Of a DNA stretch of 64,000 nt, positions 47,590-57,127 are shown piece by piece (within the stretch, counting starts at the first letter, position 1; every line of letters starts with the position of its first letter). Source of the DNA: Brachybacterium phenoliresistens. Lineage in GTDB: Bacteria; Actinomycetota; Actinomycetes; Actinomycetales; Dermabacteraceae. The position numbers and the translations under genes were made by a program. The notes beneath the pieces are model-generated. The model saw nothing but the letters and a program-made list of their open reading frames with translations. It did not search any database and was not told the DNA's origin. Location of the stretch: contig NZ_KK070001.1 of the NCBI RefSeq assembly GCF_000576425.1, positions 20,499 to 84,498 of the forward strand. The letters are read 5' to 3'.

Positions 47590-49275
47590 TCAGCGGACCT
47601 GGTCGGCGCTCGAGTTCTTGATCCGCGCGGTGAGCTCGGTGACCTGGTTGAAGATCGCCCGGCGCTCCTTCATGAGCTCGGCGATCTTCTTGTTCGCGTG
47701 CATGACCGTGGTGTGGTCGCGGCCGCCGAACTCCTTGCCGATCCGGATCAGCGGCATGTCGGTGAGCTCGCGGCACAGGTACATGGCGATCTGCCGCGCC
47801 GTGACCAGCACGCGGGTGCGGGCGCCGCCGGTCACCTGATCCACGGTCAGACCGAAGTACGCGGCCGTCTGGGCGATGATCGTGGCAGCGGTGATCTCCG
47901 CACCCGAGTCGTGGGTGAGGAGGTCCTTCAGCACGCTCTCGGCCAGGGAGACGTCCATCGGCTGCCGGGACAGGGAGTGCAGCGCCTGCACGCGGATCAG
48001 CGCGCCCTCGAGCTCGCGGATGTTCGTCGAGATCCGCGAGGCGATGTACTCCAGGACGTCGCGGGGGACCTCCTGGGTGTTCTCCATCTCGACCTTCTTG
48101 CGCAGGATCGCGATGCGGGTCTCGAGGTCCGGCGGCTGCACGTCGGTCATCAGACCCATCTCGAAGCGCGAGCGCATGCGGTCCTCGAAGCCGCCCAGCT
48201 GCTTCGGCGGCAGGTCCGAGGTGATGACGATCTGCTTGTCCGCGTTGTGCAGCGTGTTGAAGGTATGGAAGAACGCCTCCATCGTCTCCGGCGCGCGCTG
48301 CAGGAACTGGATGTCGTCGATCAGCAGGATGTCGATGTCGCGATATCGGCGGTGGAACTCCTGCGCCTTGCCGAACTGGCCGGACTGGACCGAGTTGATG
48401 AAGTCGTTCGTGAACTCCTCGGAGTTGACGTACCGCACCTCGATGCCGGAGTACATCGACTGGGCGTAGTGGCCCACCGCATGCAGCAGGTGCGTCTTGC
48501 CCAGCCCCGAGCCGCCGTAGATGAACAGCGGGTTGTAGGCCTTGGCCGGGGCCTCGGCCACGGCGGAGGCCGCGGCCTGCGCGAAGCGGTTGGAGGCGCC
48601 GATCACGAAGGTCTCGAAGGTGTACTTCGCGTTCAGACGCGAGTCCGAGCCCAGGGTCGAGTCCCCGCCGTCCTGCGGGGCAGGGTGCGGGGAGGCGGCC
48701 GATGCGGGCCGCTGCTGGAGGTGGCGGCGCTCGAACAGGGCCGCGGGCTCGTCGTCCCGGACCGGCTCGGGGCGCGCCGGCCGCTCCGCGAACGGCGAGT
48801 CGTCGTCCTCGCGGACGCGCTCCTCCCGGCCGCGCGGCGAGGAGGCCTCGCGCGGCTCCCTGCTCTCGCGCGGCTCGCGGTGCTCCCGCGGCTCGGGGCG
48901 GCGCAGCGGCGGGTTGTCCACAGCATCGTCCACAGCGCTCTCGCGGCGCGGGGCAGGGGCCGGGGAGCTGGTCGCCGGGCGGTCCTCGTCCTCGGAGCCG
49001 GACATCAGCAGCGTCGCGTCGATGGTCACCGCGAAGCGGGTCTCCCGGCCCACGGCCTGCGTGAGCGCGGAGCTCAGGGCCGCGGCGTAGCGCTGCTCGA
49101 AGACGTCCTTCGCCCAGCTCGAGGGCACGGCGAGCAAGGCGGTGTCCGCGACCACGGCCATCAGGCGGGAGAGCGTCAGGAAGGCCATGGCGCGCTCGTT
49201 GACCTCGTCCTCCCGGCGCAGGACGCGCAGGGTCTCGTCCCAGGTCGCGTCGAGGTCGAGGGTGCTGTCATCCAT
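47590..49275 (-). CDS. dnaA: Chromosomal replication initiator DnaA
   Basis: 561 residues. Domain I (1-90), a charged Arg/Glu/Pro-rich domain II linker (about 95-210), AAA+ domain III with Walker A GGSGLGKT at 254-261 and Walker B LLIDD (Asp320, Asp321), and domain IV with the DNA-contact signature GGRDHTTV at 517-524. ATG at 49275 with GGAG about 8 nt upstream. Two DnaA-box-like sites lie 26-46 bp upstream of the start, suggesting autoregulation. Confidence 0.98.
   Translation of the reverse strand: MDDSTLDLDATWDETLRVLRREDEVNERAMAFLTLSRLMAVVADTALLAVPSSWAKDVFEQRYAAALSSALTQAVGRETRFAVTIDATLLMSGSEDEDRPATSSPAPAPRRESAVDDAVDNPPLRRPEPREHREPRESREPREASSPRGREERVREDDDSPFAERPARPEPVRDDEPAALFERRHLQQRPASAASPHPAPQDGGDSTLGSDSRLNAKYTFETFVIGASNRFAQAAASAVAEAPAKAYNPLFIYGGSGLGKTHLLHAVGHYAQSMYSGIEVRYVNSEEFTNDFINSVQSGQFGKAQEFHRRYRDIDILLIDDIQFLQRAPETMEAFFHTFNTLHNADKQIVITSDLPPKQLGGFEDRMRSRFEMGLMTDVQPPDLETRIAILRKKVEMENTQEVPRDVLEYIASRISTNIRELEGALIRVQALHSLSRQPMDVSLAESVLKDLLTHDSGAEITAATIIAQTAAYFGLTVDQVTGGARTRVLVTARQIAMYLCRELTDMPLIRIGKEFGGRDHTTVMHANKKIAELMKERRAIFNQVTELTARIKNSSADQVR
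48914..48934. promoter_or_regulatory. Perfect DnaA box plus a second box inside dnaA
   Basis: TTGTCCACA (48914-48922) is a perfect actinobacterial DnaA box, followed 3 bp later by TCGTCCACA (48926-48934). Both lie in the domain II coding part of dnaA. They could be chance, since they encode an ordinary Ala-Val-Asp run. Confidence 0.35.
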
Positions 49276-49638
49276 GGTGGTCTCCGAGGGCAGTGGCCGG
49301 TTGTCCACCCAGTTTTCCACATCGCCGAGGGCGCTGGGGACCTCGGGCAGGCGGTTGTGCACATCCTCGCGCCGCGGGCCGCGCGGCGGGGGCCCGACCG
49401 GCCCGCCGCGGATGAGAATCCCGCCACAGTCCGCGTGACCTGCGCCGCTGTGATTGACCGCGTCGAGGCTCGCTCCTAGACTCGTGCAGTCAGTCCTGTG
49501 CGCCGTGTCGCAGCAATGCGGCGGGCGGCATGCGGTTGCAGCCCCGTTCCCGCGGGTGCGCCCCGGTCGTCTCCCGATCGCACAGCAGACCACCAGCCAC
49601 CGTGGGGGCACACCCGTGCCCACGACCGAGGAGAACCG
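49276..49638. promoter_or_regulatory. Divergent dnaA / rpmH control region
   Basis: 363 bp, no gene. Near dnaA: TTGTCCACC (49301-49309), TTTTCCACA (49313-49321) and TTGTGCACA (49355-49363), each one mismatch from a DnaA box. Towards rpmH: a strong promoter at 49454-49482 and a 157-nt leader before the rpmH ATG in which I see no further element. Confidence 0.6.
49454..49482 (+). promoter_or_regulatory. rpmH operon promoter
   Basis: TTGACC (49454-49459), exactly 17 bp, TAGACT (49477-49482): close to the sigma-70 consensus in a GC-rich context. Drives rpmH-rnpA and probably yidD-yidC. Confidence 0.75.
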
Positions 49639-49776
49639 ATGTCCAAGCGCACGTTCCAGCCGAACACCCGCCGCCGCGCCAAGAAGCACGGCTTCCGCGC
49701 CCGCATGCGCACCCGCGCCGGCCGCGCCATCATCAACGCCCGCCGTTCCAAGGGCCGCGCCGAGCTCTCGGCCTGA
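49639..49776 (+). CDS. rpmH: 50S ribosomal protein L34
   Basis: 45 residues, [19 protein letters not shown], very basic, full length for L34. ATG at 49639 with GAGGAG 5 nt upstream. First gene of the rpmH-rnpA-yidD-yidC-jag-rsmG unit. Confidence 0.98.
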   Translation: MSKRTFQPNTRRRAKKHGFRARMRTRAGRAIINARRSKGRAELSA

Positions 49777-49804
49777 GCCCGGCGCGTCCGGGCAGGCCCG
49801 GCCC

Positions 49805-50185
49805 ATGTCCTGGGCGCGGCACCGGCTTCGCACCGGCGACGACTTCCGCGCGGTCTCCCGACAGGGAAGCCGCAGCGCACGATCCCACGTGGTGGTGCAT
49901 CTGGCCCTCCTCCCGCAGAGGGGGCCGGAGCCCCGCGTGGGATTCGTCGTGTCCAAGAAGGTCGGCAACGCCGTGGTGCGCAACCGGACGGCCCGGCGGC
50001 TGCGCGAGATCTTCCGCGCCCGCATGGACCGCCTGCCGCCCGGGACCGACGTCGTGATCCGGGCGCTGCCCGGCATCGACGGCCTCGCCTTCGCCGAGCT
50101 CGAGGACCAGGTCGCCGGCGCCCTGGACTCCGCGCTCGACAAGGCCCGGCGACGGGCCGGGCGCTCCGCAGGAGCCGCGCGGTGA
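49805..50185 (+). CDS. rnpA: Ribonuclease P protein component
   Basis: 126 residues. [18 protein letters not shown] at the start and the RNR signature region [18 protein letters not shown]. It binds RNase P RNA for tRNA 5' maturation. ATG 49805, 28 bp after rpmH; the stop overlaps yidD by GTGA. Confidence 0.95.
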   Translation: MSWARHRLRTGDDFRAVSRQGSRSARSHVVVHLALLPQRGPEPRVGFVVSKKVGNAVVRNRTARRLREIFRARMDRLPPGTDVVIRALPGIDGLAFAELEDQVAGALDSALDKARRRAGRSAGAAR

Positions 50186-50469
50186 CCGCCGCCGCCCGCC
50201 CGGGCCCGCTCTCCTGGATCCTGCGGGCCCCGCGCCGGCTGCTGCTCCTGCCGATCCGCGCCTACCAGGTGGGGATCTCGCCGTACACGCCGCCGGCCTG
50301 CCGGTACTACCCGGTGTGCTCGCAGTACGCCGTGGACGCGCTGCACGTGCACGGCGCGGTGAAGGGGACCCTGCTGGCCACCGCCCGGATCGTGCGCTGC
50401 AACCCGATCAGCCGAGGCGGCACCGATCCGGTGCCCGCTCCCGGCATGTGGAGGAATCCACGCCGATGA
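50182..50469 (+). CDS. yidD: Membrane protein insertion efficiency factor YidD
   Basis: 95 residues. [20 protein letters not shown] and the later [16 protein letters not shown] are the YidD signature with its Cys set. Amphipathic membrane-associated helper of YidC. GTG at 50182 overlaps rnpA. Confidence 0.95.
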   Translation: MTAAARPGPLSWILRAPRRLLLLPIRAYQVGISPYTPPACRYYPVCSQYAVDALHVHGAVKGTLLATARIVRCNPISRGGTDPVPAPGMWRNPRR

Positions 50470-50572
50470 CGGCCGCACAGGCCCCAGGCCCTACCCTTGA
50501 CCAAGACTCCGACCCGCAGCTGTCACATCGCATGGACGTCATGCGCGTACCGACAGCAGGAAGATCAGGCCG

Positions 50573-51679
50573 ATGAACATTCTGTACCCCATCGAGTGGG
50601 CCGTCGCATGGATCATGGTGCGCTTCCATGACCTGCTCTCGCTCTTCATGGATCCCCACTCGGGATGGACCTGGCTGCTGTCCATCGTGGGCCTGACGGC
50701 CGTCGTCCGCACGCTCATCATCCCGCTGTTCGTCAAGCAGATCCGCTCCTCGCGGGCCATGCAGACCGTCTCCCCGCAGCTGCAGGCCGTGCAGAAGAAG
50801 TACAAGGGCAAGACGGACCAGGAGTCCCGGCAGAAGATGGCCGAGGAGACCATGGCCATCTACAAGGAGGCCGGGGCCAGCCCGCTCTCGTCCTGCCTGC
50901 CGATCCTGCTGCAGATGCCGATCTTCTTCGCCCTGTTCCGGGTGCTGTTCTACAAGCTGCCCGAGGCGGCCGAGCAGAACGTGGCGTTCGGCCCGCTCTC
51001 CGCCGATCTCGCCGACAGCGCGCACGACGCGATCCTCATCGGCACCACGACCATCTCCCACAGCTTCCTGGCCGGGGACATCTCCGCCAAGATCGTCGCC
51101 GGGGTCATCATCGCCCTGATGTCCTTCGTCACCTTCATCACCCAGAAGGAGCTGACGATGCGCAACATGCCGCCGGCGGCCCTCGAGGGGCCGATGGCGA
51201 GCACGCAGAAGATGATGATGTACATGCTCCCGTTCATCTACGTGATCACGGGACCGGGCATGCCGATCGGTGTGCTCATGTACTGGTTCACCACCAGCGT
51301 GTGGACCCTCGTGCAGCAGTGGATCGTCATCCGCTCGACCCCGACGCCGGGCTCCGCCGCGGAGACCGCCCGCCATGAGCGCATCAACGCCAAGCGCGCG
51401 CGCAAGGGCCTCGAGCCGCTGGACTTCAAGCCCAAGAAGCCCGTCGTCGCCGAGCCCGAGGAGGAGGCGCCCATCCGCGTCCAGCCCTCCGGCAAGAAGC
51501 GCGCCGGCGGCAAGAAGCTGTCCGATGAGGAGAAGCTCGCCCAGGCGCGCGAGGCCCGTGCCCGCGCCGCCGAGGAGCGCCGCATCAAGGCGCAGGAGTC
51601 CCAGAAGGACAGCGACTCCGACTTCCTCTCCGGCGGGTCCTCCGCCGTGGACAAGCGCAAGAAGAAGCGCCGCAGCTGA
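50573..51679 (+). CDS. yidC: Membrane protein insertase YidC
   Basis: 368 residues. Five hydrophobic segments in the YidC1-type order, including WTWLLSIVGLTAVVRTLIIPLF with the conserved groove Arg and the cytoplasmic hairpin MQTVSPQLQAVQKKYKGKTD. A long basic Lys/Arg/Glu tail of about 100 residues probably contacts the ribosome. No lipobox. ATG 50573. Confidence 0.96.
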   Translation: MNILYPIEWAVAWIMVRFHDLLSLFMDPHSGWTWLLSIVGLTAVVRTLIIPLFVKQIRSSRAMQTVSPQLQAVQKKYKGKTDQESRQKMAEETMAIYKEAGASPLSSCLPILLQMPIFFALFRVLFYKLPEAAEQNVAFGPLSADLADSAHDAILIGTTTISHSFLAGDISAKIVAGVIIALMSFVTFITQKELTMRNMPPAALEGPMASTQKMMMYMLPFIYVITGPGMPIGVLMYWFTTSVWTLVQQWIVIRSTPTPGSAAETARHERINAKRARKGLEPLDFKPKKPVVAEPEEEAPIRVQPSGKKRAGGKKLSDEEKLAQAREARARAAEERRIKAQESQKDSDSDFLSGGSSAVDKRKKKRRS

Positions 51680-51687
51680 AGCTCCCC

Positions 51688-51713
51688 GCCCCGGGGCATC
51701 GACGCCCCGGGGC
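51688..51713 (+). terminator. Hairpin between yidC and jag
   Basis: GCCCCGGGGC (51688-51697) and GCCCCGGGGC (51704-51713), each self-complementary, with loop ATCGAC. It could attenuate transcription between yidC and the jag-rsmG-par genes. Confidence 0.5.
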
Positions 51714-51762
51714 CCGGTCGTCCCCGTTACCTCGTCCCGAGCACTCCCTTGGAGGACCTCCC

Positions 51763-52407
51763 ATGAACGACATCACCGCGCCCTCCGTGACGGACGGCGA
51801 GACCCCCGACGCCCCCGAGCCGGCCGCGGCCGATGCCGCCTCCCCGTCCGCCGCCGAGGAGCCGGCGGCCGAGGCCGCAGTCGCATCGGCCGCAGATCCC
51901 GAGGCCGACGAGGAGGAGGCGCGCCCGGCGGAGACCGCCGAGGAGCGCCTGAAGCGCCTCGAGGAGGAGGGCGACATCGCCGCCGACTACCTCGAGGAGC
52001 TGCTGGACATCGCCGACATGGACGGCGACATCGACATCGACGTGGACGGCGACCGTGCCTCGGTCGAGATCCGCGGATCCGACCAGCTGTCCCGGCTCAA
52101 CAAGCCCTCCGGCGAGCTGATGGACGCCCTGCAGGAGCTCGCGCGGCTGGCCGTGCAGACCCGGACCGGGGAGCGCTCGCGCCTCATGCTGGACATCGGC
52201 GGCTTCCGCGCCGAGCACCGCACCAGCCTCGAGGAGCTCGCGGCCGGCGCGATCGCGAAGGTCGCCGAGAGCGGGGAGTCCGTCCCGCTGCGGCCGATGA
52301 ACCCCTTCGAGCGCAAGGTCGTCCATGACGTCGTCAAGCGCGAGGGCCTGCGCTCGGAGTCCGAGGGCGACGGCAAGGGCCGCCACGTCGTCATCTACCC
52401 CTCCTGA
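51763..52407 (+). CDS. Jag/KhpB RNA-binding protein (R3H domain)
   Basis: 214 residues. An acidic disordered head of about 65 residues, a KH-like domain (DIDIDVDGDRASVEIRG, LNKPSGELMDALQELARLAV), then an R3H domain (PMNPFERKVVHDVVKREG). RNA-binding partner of KhpA in related bacteria. GGAGG 9 nt upstream of ATG 51763. Confidence 0.93.
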   Translation: MNDITAPSVTDGETPDAPEPAAADAASPSAAEEPAAEAAVASAADPEADEEEARPAETAEERLKRLEEEGDIAADYLEELLDIADMDGDIDIDVDGDRASVEIRGSDQLSRLNKPSGELMDALQELARLAVQTRTGERSRLMLDIGGFRAEHRTSLEELAAGAIAKVAESGESVPLRPMNPFERKVVHDVVKREGLRSESEGDGKGRHVVIYPS

Positions 52408-52424
52408 TCGCGAGCACCCCACCG

Positions 52425-53093
52425 ATGTCCGCGCAGCTTCCCGATTCCCTGCGACCCCTCGCCGAGCGCCTGTTCGGCGAGCGTCTCCCGCTGGCCGAGC
52501 GCTACACCGGCATGCTCGCCGTGGCGGGGCCCGAGCGCGGACTCATCGGCCCGCGCGAGGTGGACCGGCTCTGGGAGCGGCACGTGCTGAACTGCGCGCT
52601 GCTCGTCGAGGCGATCGGGCCCGATGCCCGGACCCTCGCGGACGTCGGCTCCGGGGCAGGGCTGCCCGGGGTGGTCGTCGCGATCGCCCGGCCCGACCTG
52701 CAGGTCACGCTCATCGAGACGATGCAGCGACGCGCCACCTGGCTGGAGGAGGTGGAGGCGGAGCTGGGTCTGGGCATGGAGGTGCTCCGGGCCCGCGCCG
52801 AGGATCTCCACGGCCGGCGCACCTTCGACGTGGTCACGGCCCGCGCCGTCGCCGCCCTGGACAAGCTCGCCAAGTGGACCCTGCCGCTGGTCGCCGAGGG
52901 CGGCGAGCTGGCCGTCATGAAGGGCTCCTCCGCGGCGGAGGAGATCGACGCGGCGACCAAGACCCTGCGCCGGCTGGGCGGCGTCGACCCCCGCGTCGAG
53001 ATCCATGGGGGGTCCGAGGTGGAGGTTCCCACTACAGTGGTCAGGGTGCAGCGCCGTGCCGCTGGTTCGAGGAAGGGAGATGCCCGTGGCTGA
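52425..53093 (+). CDS. rsmG: 16S rRNA (guanine-N7) methyltransferase RsmG
   Basis: 222 residues. SAM-binding DVGSGAGLPGVVVAIARP, LIETMQRRATWLEEV and VVTARAVAALDKL are the RsmG core. Methylates G527 of 16S rRNA; loss gives low-level streptomycin resistance in other bacteria. Its 3' end overlaps the parA start by 14 bp. Confidence 0.95.
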   Translation: MSAQLPDSLRPLAERLFGERLPLAERYTGMLAVAGPERGLIGPREVDRLWERHVLNCALLVEAIGPDARTLADVGSGAGLPGVVVAIARPDLQVTLIETMQRRATWLEEVEAELGLGMEVLRARAEDLHGRRTFDVVTARAVAALDKLAKWTLPLVAEGGELAVMKGSSAAEEIDAATKTLRRLGGVDPRVEIHGGSEVEVPTTVVRVQRRAAGSRKGDARG

Positions 53094-54009
53094 AGCCCGC
53101 GACCGTTCCTCCGGCGGAGGGGATCCCCTGGAGGACACGCCCCTCATGCGGCAGCTGACACGGGACCATGCCCGTCGTCAGGAGCTGGAGGGACTTGTGT
53201 TCCAATCCCCGGAGCGGACCCGCATCATCACCATCGCCAACCAGAAGGGCGGGGTGGGCAAGACGTCCACGACCGTGAACCTGGCCGCGGCGCTGGCGCT
53301 GGGCGGTCTGAACGTCCTCGTGGTCGATGCCGACCCGCAGGGCAACGCCTCGACCGCGCTCAGCATCGAGCACCACAGCGAGGTCGCGAGCATGTACGAC
53401 GTGCTCGTGGATTCGATGCCGATGGCCGAGATCGTGCAGGACGTGCCGGATTTCGAGACCCTGCAGTGCGCGCCGGCCACGATCGAGCTCTCGGGTGCCG
53501 AGATCGAGCTGGTCTCGATGGTGGCCCGGGAGAACCGCCTGCGCAACGCGCTGCAGGAGTACCAGGCCGCGCGCGAGGAGTCGGGCCGGCCCCGGCTGGA
53601 CTTCATCCTCGTGGACTGCCCGCCGTCCCTCGGGCTGCTGACCGTGAACGCCCTGGTCGCGGCGCAGGAGGTGCTGATCCCGATCCAGGCGGAGTACTAC
53701 GCGCTGGAGGGGCTGTCGATGCTGCTGCGCAACATCGACCTGTTGCGCCAGCACCTGAACCCCTCCCTGGTGGTCTCCTCGATCCTGCTGACGATGTACG
53801 ACGCCCGCACCCGCCTTGCGGCGCAGGTCGCCCAGGACGTGCGCGACCACTTCCCCGATCAGACCCTCGAGACCACGATCCCGCGCTCGGTGAGGATCTC
53901 CGAGGCGCCCAGCTACGGGCAGACGGTCGTGTCGTACGATCCCCACAGCACGGGTGCGCTGGCGTATCGGGCCGCGGCGAAGGAGCTGACCACGAGGCCC
54001 GCCCCGTGA
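53080..54009 (+). CDS. parA: Chromosome partitioning ATPase ParA
   Basis: 309 residues. Deviant Walker A KGGVGKT at 56-62 (signature Lys56 and Lys61), VVDADPQGNAS, Walker B FILVDCPPSLG. ATG at 53080 inside the rsmG end with GGAAGG just upstream; GTG at 53086 is an alternative with better spacing. ParA gradients segregate ParB-parS complexes. parB follows 64 bp later. Confidence 0.96.
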   Translation: MPVAEARDRSSGGGDPLEDTPLMRQLTRDHARRQELEGLVFQSPERTRIITIANQKGGVGKTSTTVNLAAALALGGLNVLVVDADPQGNASTALSIEHHSEVASMYDVLVDSMPMAEIVQDVPDFETLQCAPATIELSGAEIELVSMVARENRLRNALQEYQAAREESGRPRLDFILVDCPPSLGLLTVNALVAAQEVLIPIQAEYYALEGLSMLLRNIDLLRQHLNPSLVVSSILLTMYDARTRLAAQVAQDVRDHFPDQTLETTIPRSVRISEAPSYGQTVVSYDPHSTGALAYRAAAKELTTRPAP

Positions 54010-54073
54010 CTCTCGCGGCGCATCGATGCGCCGGGACGGCGGGCACACGAATCATCACGGACGAAGGAAGAGC

Positions 54074-56197
54074 ATGACGCAGAGACGAGGTCTGGGGCGC
54101 GGACTGGGCGCGCTGATCCCGGGGGCGGGCGTGAGCGCCCCGCGGGCATCGGACCAGGATCCGGAGCTGCGCACCCGCCGTCCCGCCGAGCCGGAGGCCG
54201 CGGAGGCGGCCGAGTCCGCCGCCACCGGCCCTCGCCCGGTGGACATGTTCTTCTCCGGGGATCCGCTCCCCGAGTCCGGGGAGTCCCGGTCACGCCGTCG
54301 CCCCGGCGGCCCCGACCTGGCGGGTGCGATGGCCCGCGCCGCCGCCGAGCGCCGCTCCGCCGCCCGCGGCACCTCCCGTCGTCGCTCCGCCGAGGAGGAC
54401 TCCGCCGACGCGGCAGAGAACGGTGCCGCGAGCTCTGCCGAGGCCGCCCCCGAGAAGGGCGCCGGCACCACGGCCGCCCGATCCGGCCGATCCTCCGGAG
54501 CGAAGTCCGCCGGGACGAAGAAGGCACCGGCCTCGGCGGCGTCTTCCTCGACCACGAAGACGAGCGGCGCGAAGTCGACGGGGACGAAGTCGACGGGATC
54601 GAAGTCTGCGGGCGCGAAGTCGTCGACGGGCACCAAGGCGTCCGAGGGCGCGACGTCGTCCTCAGACGCGACCTCGCCCTCGGGCGCGAAGGCGTCGACG
54701 GGCGCGAAGGCGTCGGCCGGGTCGACGTCGTCGACCAGGTCCAAGAGCGCGGCCGGGACCGCGGCGAAGTCCGCCGGCACCTCCGGCCGCTCCACCGCCG
54801 CGAAGAAGACTTCCGCGAAGATCGCCGCATCGAGCCCTGCGGTGTCCGACGAGGCCGTCGAGAACGCCGGCGGCGCGACGGCGGCCGTCGCCCGCGACGT
54901 CCGGGTCGCCGAGGCTGCCTCGACGGCGCCCGCGGCCGAGCCCCGTGTCGAGCCCTCGACCGCTGCCACCACCCCTGCGGACAGCCGCGGGGCGGAGGAG
55001 GCCGCTGCGGAGGACCGGGTGGAGGACAGCCCGATCGTGGACGTGGAGAAGGTCGAGCTGGTCCCGGCGCGCCCGGTTGCCGAGCCCGCGACCGAGGACA
55101 CCGCAGCTTCTGCCGATGACTCCGCAGACGCAGCTGATGACGGCGCAGCCTCTGCCGAGGACTCCGCAGACTCTGACGCGGCCGAGGGGGATCCTTCGGG
55201 CGAGCAGACGACCAGCGAAGAGACATCCCGCGAGGAGACGGCGGACGAGAAGGCGTCGGCAGATGCATCGTCCGCCGCTGCGGAGCCCTCCTCCTCGGAC
55301 GCGCAGGACGCCTCCTCGGCGCCGGGCCACGCCGGCCTGTCCGAGGGGCTCGTGAAGGTTCCCGGTGCCGAGTTCGCCGAGATCCCCATCCACGAGATCC
55401 GGGAGAACCCGCGCAACCCGCGCACCATGTTCGATGACGATGCGCTCGACGAGCTCGCGTTCTCCCTGCGCGAGGTCGGCGTCCTGCAGCCGGTCGTGGT
55501 CCGCGGGATCCCCGTCACCGAGGACGGCGAGTCCTTCGAGCTCGTCATGGGCGAGCGTCGTTGGCGGGCCGCCCAGCGCGCCGGCCTCACGTCCATCCCC
55601 GCGATCATCCGCGAGACCAGCGACGACGATCTCCTGCGCGACGCACTGCTGGAGAACCTGCACCGCACGCAGCTCAACCCCCTCGAGGAGGCAGCCGCCT
55701 ACCAGCAGCTGCTCGAGGACTTCGGCTGCACCCAGGACGAGCTGTCGTCCCGGATCGGTCGCTCGCGTCCGCAGATCTCCAACACGCTGCGCCTGATGCG
55801 CCTGCCGGCCCTCGTGCAGAGGCGCCTGGCCAGCGGCGCGCTGAGCGCCGGCCACGCGAGGGCGCTCCTGACGCTGGAGGACCCGCGACTGATGGAGGAG
55901 CTCGCCGGCCGCATCGTCGCCGAAGGGCTGTCCGTGCGCGCCGTCGAGCGTCTCGTCGCCCGCGGCGCGGAGCCGGGGACCCGTTCCGCCCCCACCCGTC
56001 GGACCACCTACAACCCCCGGGTCGTCGACATCACCAGCCGGCTCTCGAACCAGCTCGAGGCCCCGGTGCGCATCGATGTCGGCAAGCGCAAGGGCCGCAT
56101 CACCCTCGAGTTCACGAATCTCGACGACCTCGAGCGCCTCGTCGAGCGGCTCGGCATCGAGCAGGACGCCGAAGAGCACACCGGAACGGACGACTGA
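54074..56197 (+). CDS. parB: Chromosome partitioning protein ParB with long disordered insert
   Basis: 707 residues, about twice the usual length. Residues 4-15 (RRGLGRGLGALI) are the ParA-contacting peptide. From about 20 to 426 the protein is low complexity: first Ala/Arg/Ser, then Lys/Ser/Thr/Gly repeats, then an Ala/Asp/Glu/Ser acid stretch. The conserved ParB part starts at about 427: ENPRNPR, the CTP-binding GERRWRAA at 493-500, ENLHRTQLNPLEEAA, the parS-reading helix-turn-helix (QDELSSRIGRSRPQISNTL), and a C-terminal dimerisation domain. The frame is intact throughout. It is followed by a terminator and then the parS-like array. Confidence 0.97.
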   Translation: MTQRRGLGRGLGALIPGAGVSAPRASDQDPELRTRRPAEPEAAEAAESAATGPRPVDMFFSGDPLPESGESRSRRRPGGPDLAGAMARAAAERRSAARGTSRRRSAEEDSADAAENGAASSAEAAPEKGAGTTAARSGRSSGAKSAGTKKAPASAASSSTTKTSGAKSTGTKSTGSKSAGAKSSTGTKASEGATSSSDATSPSGAKASTGAKASAGSTSSTRSKSAAGTAAKSAGTSGRSTAAKKTSAKIAASSPAVSDEAVENAGGATAAVARDVRVAEAASTAPAAEPRVEPSTAATTPADSRGAEEAAAEDRVEDSPIVDVEKVELVPARPVAEPATEDTAASADDSADAADDGAASAEDSADSDAAEGDPSGEQTTSEETSREETADEKASADASSAAAEPSSSDAQDASSAPGHAGLSEGLVKVPGAEFAEIPIHEIRENPRNPRTMFDDDALDELAFSLREVGVLQPVVVRGIPVTEDGESFELVMGERRWRAAQRAGLTSIPAIIRETSDDDLLRDALLENLHRTQLNPLEEAAAYQQLLEDFGCTQDELSSRIGRSRPQISNTLRLMRLPALVQRRLASGALSAGHARALLTLEDPRLMEELAGRIVAEGLSVRAVERLVARGAEPGTRSAPTRRTTYNPRVVDITSRLSNQLEAPVRIDVGKRKGRITLEFTNLDDLERLVERLGIEQDAEEHTGTDD

Positions 56198-56218
56198 CTC
56201 GTCACGACACCTCGGCAG

Positions 56219-56250
56219 CGCCCCTCTCCTCGTCATCGAGGGGAGGGGCG
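56219..56250 (+). terminator. parAB intrinsic terminator
   Basis: 14-bp stem CGCCCCTCTCCTCG / CGAGGGGAGGGGCG with one G-U pair and loop TCAT, followed by TTCTCGTT, 21 bp past the parB stop. Confidence 0.85.
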
Positions 56251-56793
56251 TTCTCGTTCCTCGACGCAGGCGCCCCTCGCCGGCTCCGCGAGCCCTGGCG
56301 CGCGCTCGAGGCTCTCTGCTCGTCGGGGGCTCCCCGGGGCCGGGTCCGGTTCCCAGCGGGCCGCGCAGGGCCGTCCAGAGCCCTTCTGAGGTGCGCGCAG
56401 CGGCCTCGCTCGGAGGCGGTGGTGCTGCCCTTGTCCATGCGGGCTCAAGCGCACTGTCGCCTTGGGCGCGCTTTCGGGTAGGGCGGGTTCGCACGGTCGC
56501 CTCCCCCAGCGATCCAGGTCTGGCCCTCGCGGGGTGAGCATTCCGGCGGGCCGACGAGAGGCCGACGCGTGTGCGTTCACCCGAAGGACCACCAGGGAGG
56601 ACAGCGAGGAACGCTAGGGAGGGCAGAGTCGCGGGTGTGTTAGCAACGTCATTGTTTTGGGCTGCGGTGGCCGCCGCAGCGGATCATTCGCACCCATGGT
56701 GCAGCTATCCCTACGCCGGGGACGGAGCGCTTGGGCGGGCGCCGGCGCCGCGGCGCCGGACCACACCCGATGGGCTCCCCGGGTTTCTCTGGT

Positions 56794-56880
56794 TGTGGAC
56801 AGACGGACGCGTTTCCTGTGGGGGCCGCCCGGGGGCGCGCGTGCCGACGTTGTCCACACTGGTGATTACTCTGTGGATTG
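56794..56880. other. DnaA-box cluster left of the parS-like array
   Basis: TGTGGACAG (56794-56802, reverse of CTGTCCACA), a perfect TTGTCCACA (56850-56858) and TGTGGATTG (56872-56880, reverse of CAATCCACA), with a short AT-rich run between the last two. DnaA binding here is inferred from the perfect box and its neighbours. Confidence 0.6.
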
Positions 56881-57127
56881 TTCACCCTGGCGCCATCCGG
56901 CAGCCCAGTCCTCCCTGGTGCAGCTCTGCTACGGGGCCTCCCCTGGGGAGCTGACCAGCACCGTCCGCCCCTACGCAGTGCTCGTCCCGCTCAGCGTGCT
57001 GCCCCTGCGTTTGTCCGCTGCCCCCGTCGGGGCCGACGTACCGGGACCATCTGGGGTGGGGCTCTGTGGCTCGCTGAGCTCACGCGCAGTGAGGGAAGCG
57101 GGCAGGTTGGAGCGCTAGTGGCACGCC

